Assembly: GCF_014269025.2 (NCBI RefSeq)
Contig: NZ_CP077094.1
Coordinates: 4,558,501 to 4,622,500 of the forward strand
Source: Pseudomonas promysalinigenes
GTDB lineage: Bacteria; Pseudomonadota; Gammaproteobacteria; Pseudomonadales; Pseudomonadaceae
Direction: 5' to 3'
Length of the DNA stretch: 64,000 nt
The notes under the pieces were generated by a model. The model had not been told where the DNA came from, ran no database searches, and saw nothing but the letters and a program-made list of their open reading frames with translations. Both the position numbers and the translations under genes were made by a program. This document shows, in pieces, positions 9,229-18,466 of this stretch (position 1 is the stretch's first letter; every line of letters begins with the position of its first letter).

Positions 9229-9675
9229 TCAACACCTCAGTGGCTTAACCTGACGACGCAACCACCAGAGACTCAAACCTTTGACTAACTCTGAAGACAA
9301 AAGCCCCGCCACCCATATCCAATTATTGATTTCAGCAATAATCATCGGCAGAACCAAGACTATTGAAACAGATGGAACAATATAAAAATATCTAAATGGT
9401 ATTTGCAGCATCGCCAAGTACACAGCCCACTTTTTACCTGCATAGAGTCCGATACACGAGACGACCACCGACCCCTGTAAAACCAAGCCAGCCCAGATCA
9501 ACACTTCCGGCCCACCCCAACTACGGATCACTTCAAGGCCACTTTGAAAGTCCGACCAGAACGGCACATCTCCACGGGCAGCGCTACGCAGACAATACAA
9601 ACAAATGTAAAACGCATCCATGCCGGCCCAGAACAGATATAAGAAATTCCGCAGCCTAACGCTTGAATCAGTCAA
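9229..9675 (-). CDS. Unknown integral membrane protein
   Basis: The 148-residue protein is read from TTG at 9675, which overlaps the stop of the upstream gene (TTGA overlap) and has GGGAAGG 6-7 bases upstream; a longer reading from 9753 lacks this support. About four membrane helices are visible: about 9-28, 58-77 (VLIWAGLVLQGSVVVSCIG), 85-112 and 117-136. I recognise no family. Base composition is clearly more AT-rich than the flanking genes. Tight coupling to the gene upstream suggests a two-gene unit; a small membrane protein after an unknown soluble protein is also the layout of some toxin-immunity pairs, but nothing in the sequence proves this. Confidence 0.65.
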   Translation of the reverse strand: MTDSSVRLRNFLYLFWAGMDAFYICLYCLRSAARGDVPFWSDFQSGLEVIRSWGGPEVLIWAGLVLQGSVVVSCIGLYAGKKWAVYLAMLQIPFRYFYIVPSVSIVLVLPMIIAEINNWIWVAGLLSSELVKGLSLWWLRRQVKPLRC

Positions 9676-10355
9676 TGTGCACCTTCCCGAAACTCGTATA
9701 CCTCGTCGGCCACTACAGGGCGCCAATGCCAAGATTGGCCAGTTATCGCCCACTCGTCACTAGCCTCGACAAAATATTGCGTTATTTTCCGCACAGCCCC
9801 ATAGCGATGCAATGCTGACAACCTGGCAAAATCACGCTCGCTGTCTTTTAGCGGCATCCACCTCTGACTCACAACACGCCTAGTATTGGCATAGTCTCTG
9901 CCTTCGCTTGCGAAAAGACGTCCTTCATCTCCGCGTGAGGTTAAAAAGTTTGCCGCGAAGGCAACACTGGACCAGAGCGAGTCTAAATCAATGCTAAAAG
10001 TGCTCCGCTTACCAGGCCCTTGCGCCTGTGCATATGCACTTCCATACAGGTGATGATCCATTTTTGATGGCGCCCACCTCAATGTGGGATAACACGACAC
10101 ATCAATCGGAGAGCGTACATTCTCGCGAACAAAAAACCATTTTCCCTCACGCACCAATGTCAAAGCTCGCTCTATCTCATCGCCGAGCAATGCTCGCCCC
10201 ACAGGCAAATTACAAGCACCAATAAATTCACCCAACCCGCGCAGATGAATACTTCTGCGCAGTGCGTCTCGGACGACGGACTGGGCAAAGAAACGATCTT
10301 CGACCCTGGAAATTTCTTCTTTCCAAACATTGCGCCAATGGCAAACTCTATCCAC
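9672..10355 (-). CDS. Unknown soluble protein, first gene of a coupled pair
   Basis: A 227-residue product starts at GTG 10355, with GAGG about 8 bases upstream; an in-frame stop lies four codons before the start, so the gene is complete at its 5' end. It has no signal peptide and no membrane segment. Notable stretches are ALLGDEIERALTLVREGKWF (about residues 56-75) and SDEWAITGQSWHWRP near the C-terminus; Trp, Arg and Asp are abundant. I do not recognise a family. It overlaps the membrane-protein gene by 4 bp, so the two are probably translated together. Composition is AT-rich for this genome, as for a transferred segment. Confidence 0.65.
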   Translation of the reverse strand: MDRVCHWRNVWKEEISRVEDRFFAQSVVRDALRRSIHLRGLGEFIGACNLPVGRALLGDEIERALTLVREGKWFFVRENVRSPIDVSCYPTLRWAPSKMDHHLYGSAYAQAQGPGKRSTFSIDLDSLWSSVAFAANFLTSRGDEGRLFASEGRDYANTRRVVSQRWMPLKDSERDFARLSALHRYGAVRKITQYFVEASDEWAITGQSWHWRPVVADEVYEFREGAH

Positions 10356-10367
10356 AAAATTTCCTCA

Positions 10368-10478
10368 CTAGCAAAGAACAACATCTACCTCTTTTTCATT
10401 GCTATGGTTGTAGGGGCTTTCCGCAAGATGCGTAAGCACCCCCTGCATTTCGTCTAAGCTTGCGAGCCTTACCGGCAT
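10368..10478 (-). CDS. Possible 36-residue small ORF or gene remnant
   Basis: An ATG at 10478 opens a 36-codon frame reading MPVRLASLDEM...EKEVDVVLC, ending 12 bases before the GTG of the next gene. Its residue make-up looks protein-like. GGAGA lies directly against the ATG, which is too close for a good ribosome binding site. It may be a leader peptide, a small gene, or the tail of a gene lost when this patch was formed. Confidence 0.3.
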   Translation of the reverse strand: MPVRLASLDEMQGVLTHLAESPYNHSNEKEVDVVLC

Positions 10479-10594
10479 TCTCCTTTTTCATGGGCGTATG
10501 TCTTGAGATGGTTGCCGACGGTGAGATCTTGGCAAGATCTCGCGTCGTACCCACAAGGCGGTCGAGCGCGCCTGTCACAGAGGTTAATGGCCCG

Positions 10595-10682
10595 AAACAA
10601 ACGGAGGAGCGAGCGCAGCTCGCGATGCGCCGCGCGGGCGGCGCTCGATCTCACCGGCAACGAAACAATCAAGGCAAGCACC
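10595..10682. repeat. REP-like palindromic repeat, right copy
   Basis: The block 10615-10682 repeats 9128-9195 with two mismatches, same orientation, including the terminal ATCAAGGCAAGCACC. It continues leftward with GGCCCGAAACAAACGGAGGA, which the left copy lacks, so the left copy appears partial. The rest of the 10479-10788 interval has no gene that I can support. Confidence 0.75.
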
Positions 10683-10788
10683 AGTACGCCCTCACCCGTT
10701 CTAAACCCATATCACCCAAACCTATTAACCTCCCCCCTTCCAGTACCACCGCTTAGACTCGGCACATGCCCGTTCAAGGACCGCTGCC

Positions 10789-12591
10789 ATGCCCGAGACC
10801 CTGCTCAGTTCCCGCAATTTGGCTTTCGAACTCTACGAAGTGCTCGACGCCCAAGCCCTGGCCCAACGCCCGCGTTTCGCCGAGCACAGCCGCGAAACCT
10901 TCGACGCGGCCCTGGCCACCGCCCGCACCATCGCCGAAAAACTCTTCGCCCCGCACAACCGCAAGGCCGACGAGAACGAGCCGCGCTACATCAACGGCCG
11001 CGCCGAGCTGATCCCCGAGGTAAAGCCCGCCGTCGACGCCTTCCTCGAAGCCGGCTTCCTCAACGCCAATCGCGACTACGACGCGGGCGGGATGCAACTG
11101 CCCAGCCTGGTCTCGCAGGCCTGCTTCGCCCACTTCCAGGCAGCCAACGCCGGCACCACGGCCTACCCGTTCCTGACCATGGGCGCAGCCAACCTCATCG
11201 AGAGCTTCGGCACCGACGAACAAAAGCGTCTGTACCTGCAACCGATGATCGAAGGCCGCTACTTCGGCACCATGGCTTTGACCGAACCCCACGCAGGCTC
11301 TTCGCTGGCCGATATCCGCACCCGCGCCGAACCCGCCGGCGATGGCACTTACCGACTCAAGGGCAACAAGATCTTCATCTCCGGCGGCGACCACGAGCTG
11401 TCGGAAAACATCGTGCACATGGTGCTGGCCAAGCTGCCGGATGCACCGCCCGGCGTTAAGGGCATTTCGCTGTTCATCGTGCCCAAGTACCTGGTCAACG
11501 ACGATGGCAGCCGTGGCTCGCGCAACGATGTGTCGCTGGCGGGGTTGTTTCACAAGATGGGCTGGCGCGGCACCACTTCCACCGCACTGAACTTCGGTGA
11601 TCAAGGCCAGTGCGTTGGGTATCTGGTCGGCCAGCCCCACCAGGGACTGGCGTGCATGTTCCAGATGATGAACGAGGCGCGCATCGGCGTCGGCATGGGT
11701 GCTGTGATGCTCGGCTACGCCGGCTACCTGTATTCCTTGGAGTACGCCCGTCAGCGTCCACAGGGCCGCATGCCGGACAACAAAGACCCGCACAGCCCAG
11801 CCGTGCCAATCATCAGCCACACCGACGTCAAGCGCATGTTGCTGACGCAAAAAGCTTATGTCGAAGGCGCCTTCGACCTTGGCCTGTACGCTGCGCGGCT
11901 ATACGACGATACCCACACGGCCCAAGATCAGCTTCAGCGCGACCAGGCTCAGCAGTTACTCGACCTGCTGACCCCTATCGTGAAATCCTGGCCTTCAACC
12001 TTTTGCCTCAAGGCCAACGAACTGGCCATCCAGATACTCGGCGGCCACGGCTACACCCGCGAGTACCCCGTAGAGCAGTACTACCGCGACAACCGCCTGA
12101 ACCCGATCCACGAAGGTACCGAGGGCATCCAGTCCCTGGACTTGCTAGGGCGCAAGCTTGCGCAGAACAACGGCGCTGGGCTCAAGCAACTGATCCGCCA
12201 GATCGCTGCAACGGCTGAACGGGCCAGCCATCACGCCAACCTGGACGCGATGCGCCAGCCCCTGGAGCACCTGGTCAACCGCCTGCAGGCGGTGACGCTA
12301 TCCCTGCTGGGCGATCTTGCCCAATCCAAGGTTGCCAGCGCCTTGGCCAACTCCGCTCTGTACCTGAAGGTATTCGGCCACTGCGTGGTCGGCTGGCGCT
12401 GGCTGGAACAGGCCATTCATGCCGAACTTGGCCTGCTCAACGGTACAGCTGCCGACCGCGACTTCTACCAGGGTAAGCTGCAAGCCGCACGTTATTTCCT
12501 GACTTGGGAAATTCCTGGCTGCCATAATGAGCTGGCATTGCTCGAGGCGCGCGACGACACGTGTCTTACCATGCAAGAAGGGTGGTTCTAG
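10789..12591 (+). CDS. Acyl-CoA dehydrogenase, long (about 600 aa) DmdC-like type
   Basis: A 600-residue FAD enzyme expected to introduce a trans-2,3 double bond into an acyl-CoA, passing electrons to ETF. It shows the acyl-CoA dehydrogenase signatures MALTEPHAGSSLADI (about residues 163-177) and ILGGHGYTREYPVEQ, followed by NPIHEGTEGIQ, where the catalytic Glu lies in this class. Its length and extra C-terminal helical domain (about 470-600) place it with long acyl-CoA dehydrogenases, which include the methylmercaptopropionyl-CoA dehydrogenase DmdC; the substrate cannot be read from the sequence. ATG 10789 has AAGGA 8 bases upstream. The TldD-like gene begins 31 bp after it, so an operon is likely. 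Confidence 0.88.
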   Translation: MPETLLSSRNLAFELYEVLDAQALAQRPRFAEHSRETFDAALATARTIAEKLFAPHNRKADENEPRYINGRAELIPEVKPAVDAFLEAGFLNANRDYDAGGMQLPSLVSQACFAHFQAANAGTTAYPFLTMGAANLIESFGTDEQKRLYLQPMIEGRYFGTMALTEPHAGSSLADIRTRAEPAGDGTYRLKGNKIFISGGDHELSENIVHMVLAKLPDAPPGVKGISLFIVPKYLVNDDGSRGSRNDVSLAGLFHKMGWRGTTSTALNFGDQGQCVGYLVGQPHQGLACMFQMMNEARIGVGMGAVMLGYAGYLYSLEYARQRPQGRMPDNKDPHSPAVPIISHTDVKRMLLTQKAYVEGAFDLGLYAARLYDDTHTAQDQLQRDQAQQLLDLLTPIVKSWPSTFCLKANELAIQILGGHGYTREYPVEQYYRDNRLNPIHEGTEGIQSLDLLGRKLAQNNGAGLKQLIRQIAATAERASHHANLDAMRQPLEHLVNRLQAVTLSLLGDLAQSKVASALANSALYLKVFGHCVVGWRWLEQAIHAELGLLNGTAADRDFYQGKLQAARYFLTWEIPGCHNELALLEARDDTCLTMQEGWF

Positions 12592-12622
12592 GGGGAGCCA
12601 CCGTGAAAACGGAGGCTTGCAC

Positions 12623-14065
12623 ATGTTCGATTCCAGCGCCCTGCTGCGCCAGCGCTTTGCCGCGCTGCGCAGCACCGCCGAGATGTTTTCCCTACGCCAT
12701 GTGAAACAGGCGCATCAGGCGCTTTCGGTGCGCCGCAATGTGGCCGAACCGCCGCATTTCAGCCAGGACGAAGGCGCCATGCTGACGGTGCGGGTCAATG
12801 GCGTTGAGGCCTACGCGGCCACTGCAGATCTGTCGCAAGCTGGCCTGCAACAGGCACTGGAACAGGCTGAAAAACTGGCACGGCAGATCGCCAAGCACAG
12901 CCTGCTCGATCTGCGCGAGCAACCGGTGACCAGCGCCTGTCACGACCACCTTTCGCCCAACTTCGACCAGCCCGTGCCCAATCTGGCCGACTGCCTGGGC
13001 CTGCTGGCGGCCGAATCGGCCAGCGTGCCGAAAGACAGCCGCCTGGTGGACTGGCAGGCCAGCCTGGGCATAAGCGTCGTCGAACAGACCTACCTGAACT
13101 CGGCTGGCGCACAGCTGCGCCATGCACAGCGCTTCATTTTCCCAGGCTTGAGCGTCACCGCCAGCGACGGACAGGACAGCCAGTGCCGCAGCCTGGGCCG
13201 CGAAAATTTCGGCCAACAGGGCGGGTTCGAGATCATCGAGCGCTGTGGTTTGGTCGGTGCTGGTCGGCATGTGGCCGACCAGGCGCTGCAATTGCTGCTG
13301 GCGCCTAACACACCCAGTGGCCCGCGCGACCTGCTGCTGATGCCCGACCAGATGATGCTGCAAATCCATGAGTCGATCGGTCACCCACTGGAAATGGACA
13401 GGATCCTTGGCGATGAGCGCAACTACGCGGGCACCAGCTTCGTCACATCCCGCGACTTCGGCCAGTTGCAATACGGCTCCAGCCTGCTGAACGTGACTTT
13501 CGACCCCACCATAGGCGAAGAGCTGGCCAGCTACAGCTTCGATGATGACGGTAGCGCTGCCAGTAAGCAGTTCCTGATTCGCGACGGCCTGCTGCTGCGC
13601 CCGCTGGGCGGTGCGCTGTCGCAATTTCGTTCGGGCCTGGACGGCGTGGCCAACAGCCGCGCCTGCGGCTGGAACCGTGCGCCGATCGACCGTATGGCCA
13701 ACCTCAACATCGAGCCCGGTGATCAATCCCTCGAACAACTGGTGCAGGGCATCGAGTCCGGCATCCTGATGCGCACCAACCGCTCCTGGTCCATCGACGA
13801 TGCGCGCAACAAATTCCAATTCGGTTGCGAATGGGGCCAATTGATCGAAGATGGCGAGCTCAAAGGCGTGGTCAAGAACCCGAATTACCGCGGCATCTCG
13901 GCGCAGTTCTGGCGTAATCTCGCGGCCGTCGGTGATCGCAGCACCTTCCAGGTGCTGGGTACGCCCAACTGTGGCAAAGGCGAACCCAACCAAGTGGTCA
14001 GGGTCGGGCATGCCTCGCCGGCCTGCGTGTTCCGCCAGATCGACGTGTTCGGAGGTGACGCCTGA
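12623..14065 (+). CDS. TldD-like metalloprotease subunit
   Basis: A 480-residue member of the TldD/PmbA family. The start at 12623 has GGAGG 7 bases upstream; a longer frame from 12527 overlaps the preceding gene. The zinc motif is intact: His249-Glu250-x3-His254 in HESIGHPLEMD, as in TldD, the active subunit of the TldD/TldE heterodimer that degrades unfolded peptides and matures microcin B17 and CcdA in E. coli. Its stop overlaps the start of the TldE-like gene by one base, so the subunits are coupled. Diverged sequence and placement beside an acyl-CoA dehydrogenase suggest it is a second pair, not the canonical tldD/pmbA. Confidence 0.85.
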   Translation: MFDSSALLRQRFAALRSTAEMFSLRHVKQAHQALSVRRNVAEPPHFSQDEGAMLTVRVNGVEAYAATADLSQAGLQQALEQAEKLARQIAKHSLLDLREQPVTSACHDHLSPNFDQPVPNLADCLGLLAAESASVPKDSRLVDWQASLGISVVEQTYLNSAGAQLRHAQRFIFPGLSVTASDGQDSQCRSLGRENFGQQGGFEIIERCGLVGAGRHVADQALQLLLAPNTPSGPRDLLLMPDQMMLQIHESIGHPLEMDRILGDERNYAGTSFVTSRDFGQLQYGSSLLNVTFDPTIGEELASYSFDDDGSAASKQFLIRDGLLLRPLGGALSQFRSGLDGVANSRACGWNRAPIDRMANLNIEPGDQSLEQLVQGIESGILMRTNRSWSIDDARNKFQFGCEWGQLIEDGELKGVVKNPNYRGISAQFWRNLAAVGDRSTFQVLGTPNCGKGEPNQVVRVGHASPACVFRQIDVFGGDA

Positions 14066-15384
14066 TGAAACAGCTTTTCCAGACCTTGGTCGCCTCCGTG
14101 CAGGCGGCCCTGCAAACAGGCGAGCACTTCACTTGCGGCTTCAGCGCCGAGCAGTCGCAGTTCGTGCGTTTCAATCACGCCAAAGTGCGCCAGGCCGGCG
14201 AGGTATGCCAGGCCAGCGCGCAGTTACGGCTGATCCGTGACGGGCGCCAGGCAGAGCAGCAAGTGACCCTCAGTGGCGACCCTGCAATCGACCAGCAACG
14301 CCTGAGCCAGGCGTTGCAGCAGCTACGTCAGACCTTACCACTGCTGGCCGTCGACCCCTACCTGCGCCTGGACGACAGTGCCTGGCACAAGCTCGACCAG
14401 CAGGACCAGCCGCTGCCCGACATCGACCAGCTACTGGCGCTGCTTGAAGACCAAACGAGTGACCTGGACCTGGTCGGCATCTATGCCGCAGGGCCGATCT
14501 ACCGTGGTTTTGCCAGCTCGTTCGGGGCGTTTGGCTGGCACCAGGCCAACAGCTTCAACTTCGACTGGAGCTTGTTCCACAGCAATGGCCAGGCGGTGAA
14601 AGCCAACTATGCCGGCCAACACTGGAGTGAGGAAGCGTTCACCACACGTCTGCGGCAGGCGCGGGAACAGTTGGGCTTTCTTGGGCGCCCCGCCATCACC
14701 CTCGAACCTGGGAGCTATCGCGCCTACCTGGCGCCGGCGGCGATGGACGAGATCGCCGGTATGCTCTGTTGGGGTGGCTTCTCGGCCCAAGCCCTGGCTA
14801 CTGGCAACAGTGCCTTGCAGCGCCTCTACAACGGCGATGCGCAACTGCACCCACAAGTGACCCTCAGCGAGCAGATCAGCGGCTCGCTCAGTCCAGCCTT
14901 CTCCGACGAGGGCTCGCCGCGCCTGGACGTGCCGCTGATCGCCCACGGCAAAGCCTTGCAGCGGCTGGTCAGCGCTCGCAGCGCGGCAGAATTCGGGTTG
15001 CTGGCCAATGGTGCCGACAGCTACGAGTCGCCTTGCGCGCTCAGCCTGGCGCCGGGTAGTTTGCCCAGCGCGCAGGTCCTCGAACGGCTGGGCACCGGGC
15101 TTTACATCAGCAACCTGTGGTACCTCAACTACTCTGACCTGCCCGCCGCACGCATGACGGGCTTGACCCGTTTCGCCACACTTTGGGTGGAAAACGGCGA
15201 GATTCAGGGGCCGGTGAATACCATGCGCTTCGATGACAGCTTGTACAGCCTGCTCGGCAGCCAGCTCGAAGACCTGACCCAGGAGCGGGAGATGATTCTA
15301 TCGACCAGCACTTATGGGCAGCGCAGTACCGGGTCGAGTCATCTGCCCGGGGCGCTGGTCAAAGGGTTGACCCTGACATTGTGA
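14065..15384 (+). CDS. TldE/PmbA-like subunit
   Basis: A 439-residue PmbA/TldE-family protein translated through a TGATG overlap with the TldD-like gene; GGAGGTGA precedes the junction. No HExxxH motif is present, as expected for the TldE partner, which shapes the proteolytic chamber without binding the metal. C-terminal features such as GLYISNLWYLNYSD and SLYSLLGSQLEDLTQE fit the family. Cytoplasmic; no signal peptide. The function of this second pair is unknown. Confidence 0.83.
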   Translation: MKQLFQTLVASVQAALQTGEHFTCGFSAEQSQFVRFNHAKVRQAGEVCQASAQLRLIRDGRQAEQQVTLSGDPAIDQQRLSQALQQLRQTLPLLAVDPYLRLDDSAWHKLDQQDQPLPDIDQLLALLEDQTSDLDLVGIYAAGPIYRGFASSFGAFGWHQANSFNFDWSLFHSNGQAVKANYAGQHWSEEAFTTRLRQAREQLGFLGRPAITLEPGSYRAYLAPAAMDEIAGMLCWGGFSAQALATGNSALQRLYNGDAQLHPQVTLSEQISGSLSPAFSDEGSPRLDVPLIAHGKALQRLVSARSAAEFGLLANGADSYESPCALSLAPGSLPSAQVLERLGTGLYISNLWYLNYSDLPAARMTGLTRFATLWVENGEIQGPVNTMRFDDSLYSLLGSQLEDLTQEREMILSTSTYGQRSTGSSHLPGALVKGLTLTL

Positions 15385-15395
15385 TTGGATTGGCT

Positions 15396-15450
15396 GGCCT
15401 TTTCGCACCTCAAGCTGTGATCACCGAGATTGCACAGCCGCGAAAAGGCC
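15396..15450. repeat. Long imperfect inverted repeat upstream of the MFS gene
   Basis: GGCCTTTTCGC (15396-15406) and its exact complement (15440-15450) enclose a second pair, GCTGTG (15413-15418) and CACAGC (15433-15438). Together they could form a long stem just before the MFS gene. No T-run follows, so it is more like a REP-type or operator element than a terminator. Confidence 0.45.
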
Positions 15451-15472
15451 GGCAATGACAAACGAGGAAGTC

Positions 15473-16900
15473 ATGCCCGAACGTCCACCGCTTGACCCGA
15501 TCACCGCCCGCTGGCTGCCCTGGGTGGTGGCCATCGCCTTCTTCATGCAGTCGCTGGACGGCACCATCCTCAACACGGCATTGCCGGCGATGGCCCGCTC
15601 GCTGGCCGAAGACCCGCTGCGCATGCAGGGGGTGATCATTGCCTACATGCTCACAGTAGCGCTGTTGATTCCGGCCTCTGGGTGGATCGCCGACCGCTTC
15701 GGTACCAAACGCATCTTTTTCAGTGCCATCCTGCTGTTCAGTTTCGGCTCGCTGCTTTGCGCCATGGCCAACAGCCTGGGCTTTCTGATCTTCGCCCGCG
15801 TGGTGCAGGGCCTGGGGGGCGCCCTGATGCTGCCGGTTGGGCGGCTTGTGGTACTGCGCGCCTACCCGCGCACCGAGCTGGTGCGAATCATGAGTTTCAT
15901 CACCATACCCGGCCTGCTCGGCCCGCTGCTCGGCCCGACCTTGGGTGGGTGGCTGGTGGAAATCCTCAGTTGGCACTGGATCTTCTTGCTCAACCTGCCA
16001 GTCGGGGCGCTAGGCTGCTACGCGGTCTGGAAGTTCATCCCTGACCTGCGCGGTGCCGAACGCACCACTTTCGACGGCCCAGGCTTTGTGCTGTTCGGCG
16101 CGGCAATGGTGCTGATCACCATCGCCATGGAAGGCCTCGGTGAGCTGCACCTGCCGCACCTGCGCGTCATGCTGTTGCTGTTCGCCGGCATGGCCTGCCT
16201 GGCAGCCTACTGGCTGCGCGCCGGTCGCGACCCGGAGCCGCTGTTCTCACCCAGCCTGTTCCGCGTGCGCACCTTCGCCATCGGGATTCTCGGCAACCTG
16301 TTCTCTCGCCTGGGCAGCGGCGCGCTGCCATTTCTGGTGCCGCTGCTGCTGCAGGTGGCGCTGGGCTATTCGCCAGCTCAGGCCGGCATGAGCATGATCC
16401 CCCTGGCGGCATCGGCCATGCTGGCCAAGTCGGTCGCCCGGCCCTTGATCGAGCGCCTGGGGTATCGCATCGTGCTGACCAGCAACACGTTGCTGCTGGG
16501 CATCCTGCTGGCCAGCCTTGGCCTGGTCGACGAGCAGACCCCTTATGCCATGCTGCTGGTGCAACTGGCACTGCTGGGTGCGGTCAACTCGATGCAGTTC
16601 ACAGCGATGAATACCGTCACCCTGATCGACCTGGACGACGCCAGCGCCAGCAGCGGCAACAGCCTGCTGTCAGTTGTCGCACAGTTGTCGCTGAGCCTCG
16701 GCGTGGCCTGCGCTGGCGCCCTGCTCGGCGGGTTCACTGCCGCCGGTAATGCCGATGGCGTGGAAACCACGCTGGGTGCCTTCCAGCTGACCTTCGTCAC
16801 CATCGGCATCATGGCGATGCTCGCCGCGGCCATCTTCCTGCAACTGGCGCCCACGGACGGAAGGCGTGCCCGTCGTCCGGAACAAGACATCGAGTCGTAG
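15473..16900 (+). CDS. MFS drug exporter, DHA2/MdtD-like (14 helices)
   Basis: A 475-residue proton-driven efflux protein of the inner membrane. Family marks are SLDGTILNTALPAMARSL in helix 1 (motif D1 of 14-helix exporters), ADRFGTKRIFF (motif A) and ARVVQGLGGALMLPVGR (motifs B/C). It resembles E. coli MdtD in length and N-terminal wording. I prefer the ATG at 15473 (GAGG 5-6 bases upstream); an in-frame ATG at 15455 would add six residues. The substrate is unknown, and no adaptor (EmrA-like) or regulator gene lies next to it. Confidence 0.85.
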   Translation: MPERPPLDPITARWLPWVVAIAFFMQSLDGTILNTALPAMARSLAEDPLRMQGVIIAYMLTVALLIPASGWIADRFGTKRIFFSAILLFSFGSLLCAMANSLGFLIFARVVQGLGGALMLPVGRLVVLRAYPRTELVRIMSFITIPGLLGPLLGPTLGGWLVEILSWHWIFLLNLPVGALGCYAVWKFIPDLRGAERTTFDGPGFVLFGAAMVLITIAMEGLGELHLPHLRVMLLLFAGMACLAAYWLRAGRDPEPLFSPSLFRVRTFAIGILGNLFSRLGSGALPFLVPLLLQVALGYSPAQAGMSMIPLAASAMLAKSVARPLIERLGYRIVLTSNTLLLGILLASLGLVDEQTPYAMLLVQLALLGAVNSMQFTAMNTVTLIDLDDASASSGNSLLSVVAQLSLSLGVACAGALLGGFTAAGNADGVETTLGAFQLTFVTIGIMAMLAAAIFLQLAPTDGRRARRPEQDIES

Positions 16901-16964
16901 GGCGAATGGCCACGAGGCTGGTAGACTGTGCAGCATTTTTCGCTTCGCAACGCAGGCCCGCCTC

Positions 16965-18347
<1,383 letters not shown>

Positions 18348-18364
18348 AGCCAGGCAAGGTCCTG

Positions 18365-18430
18365 GTAGAAGCGGGTTTACCCGCGAAGGTGACAGTGGGC
18401 TCACCACCGTCTTCGCGGGTGAACCGCTTG
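18365..18430. repeat. REP inverted pair
   Basis: GCGGGTTTACCCGCGAAG (18371-18388) faces CTTCGCGGGTGAACCGC (18411-18427). This is the P. putida-type REP core in head-to-head arrangement between dbpA and the flavoprotein gene. Confidence 0.8.
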
Positions 18431-18466
18431 CACAGGGTTCAGCGTTTTTTCAAGAAGGTTTACACC

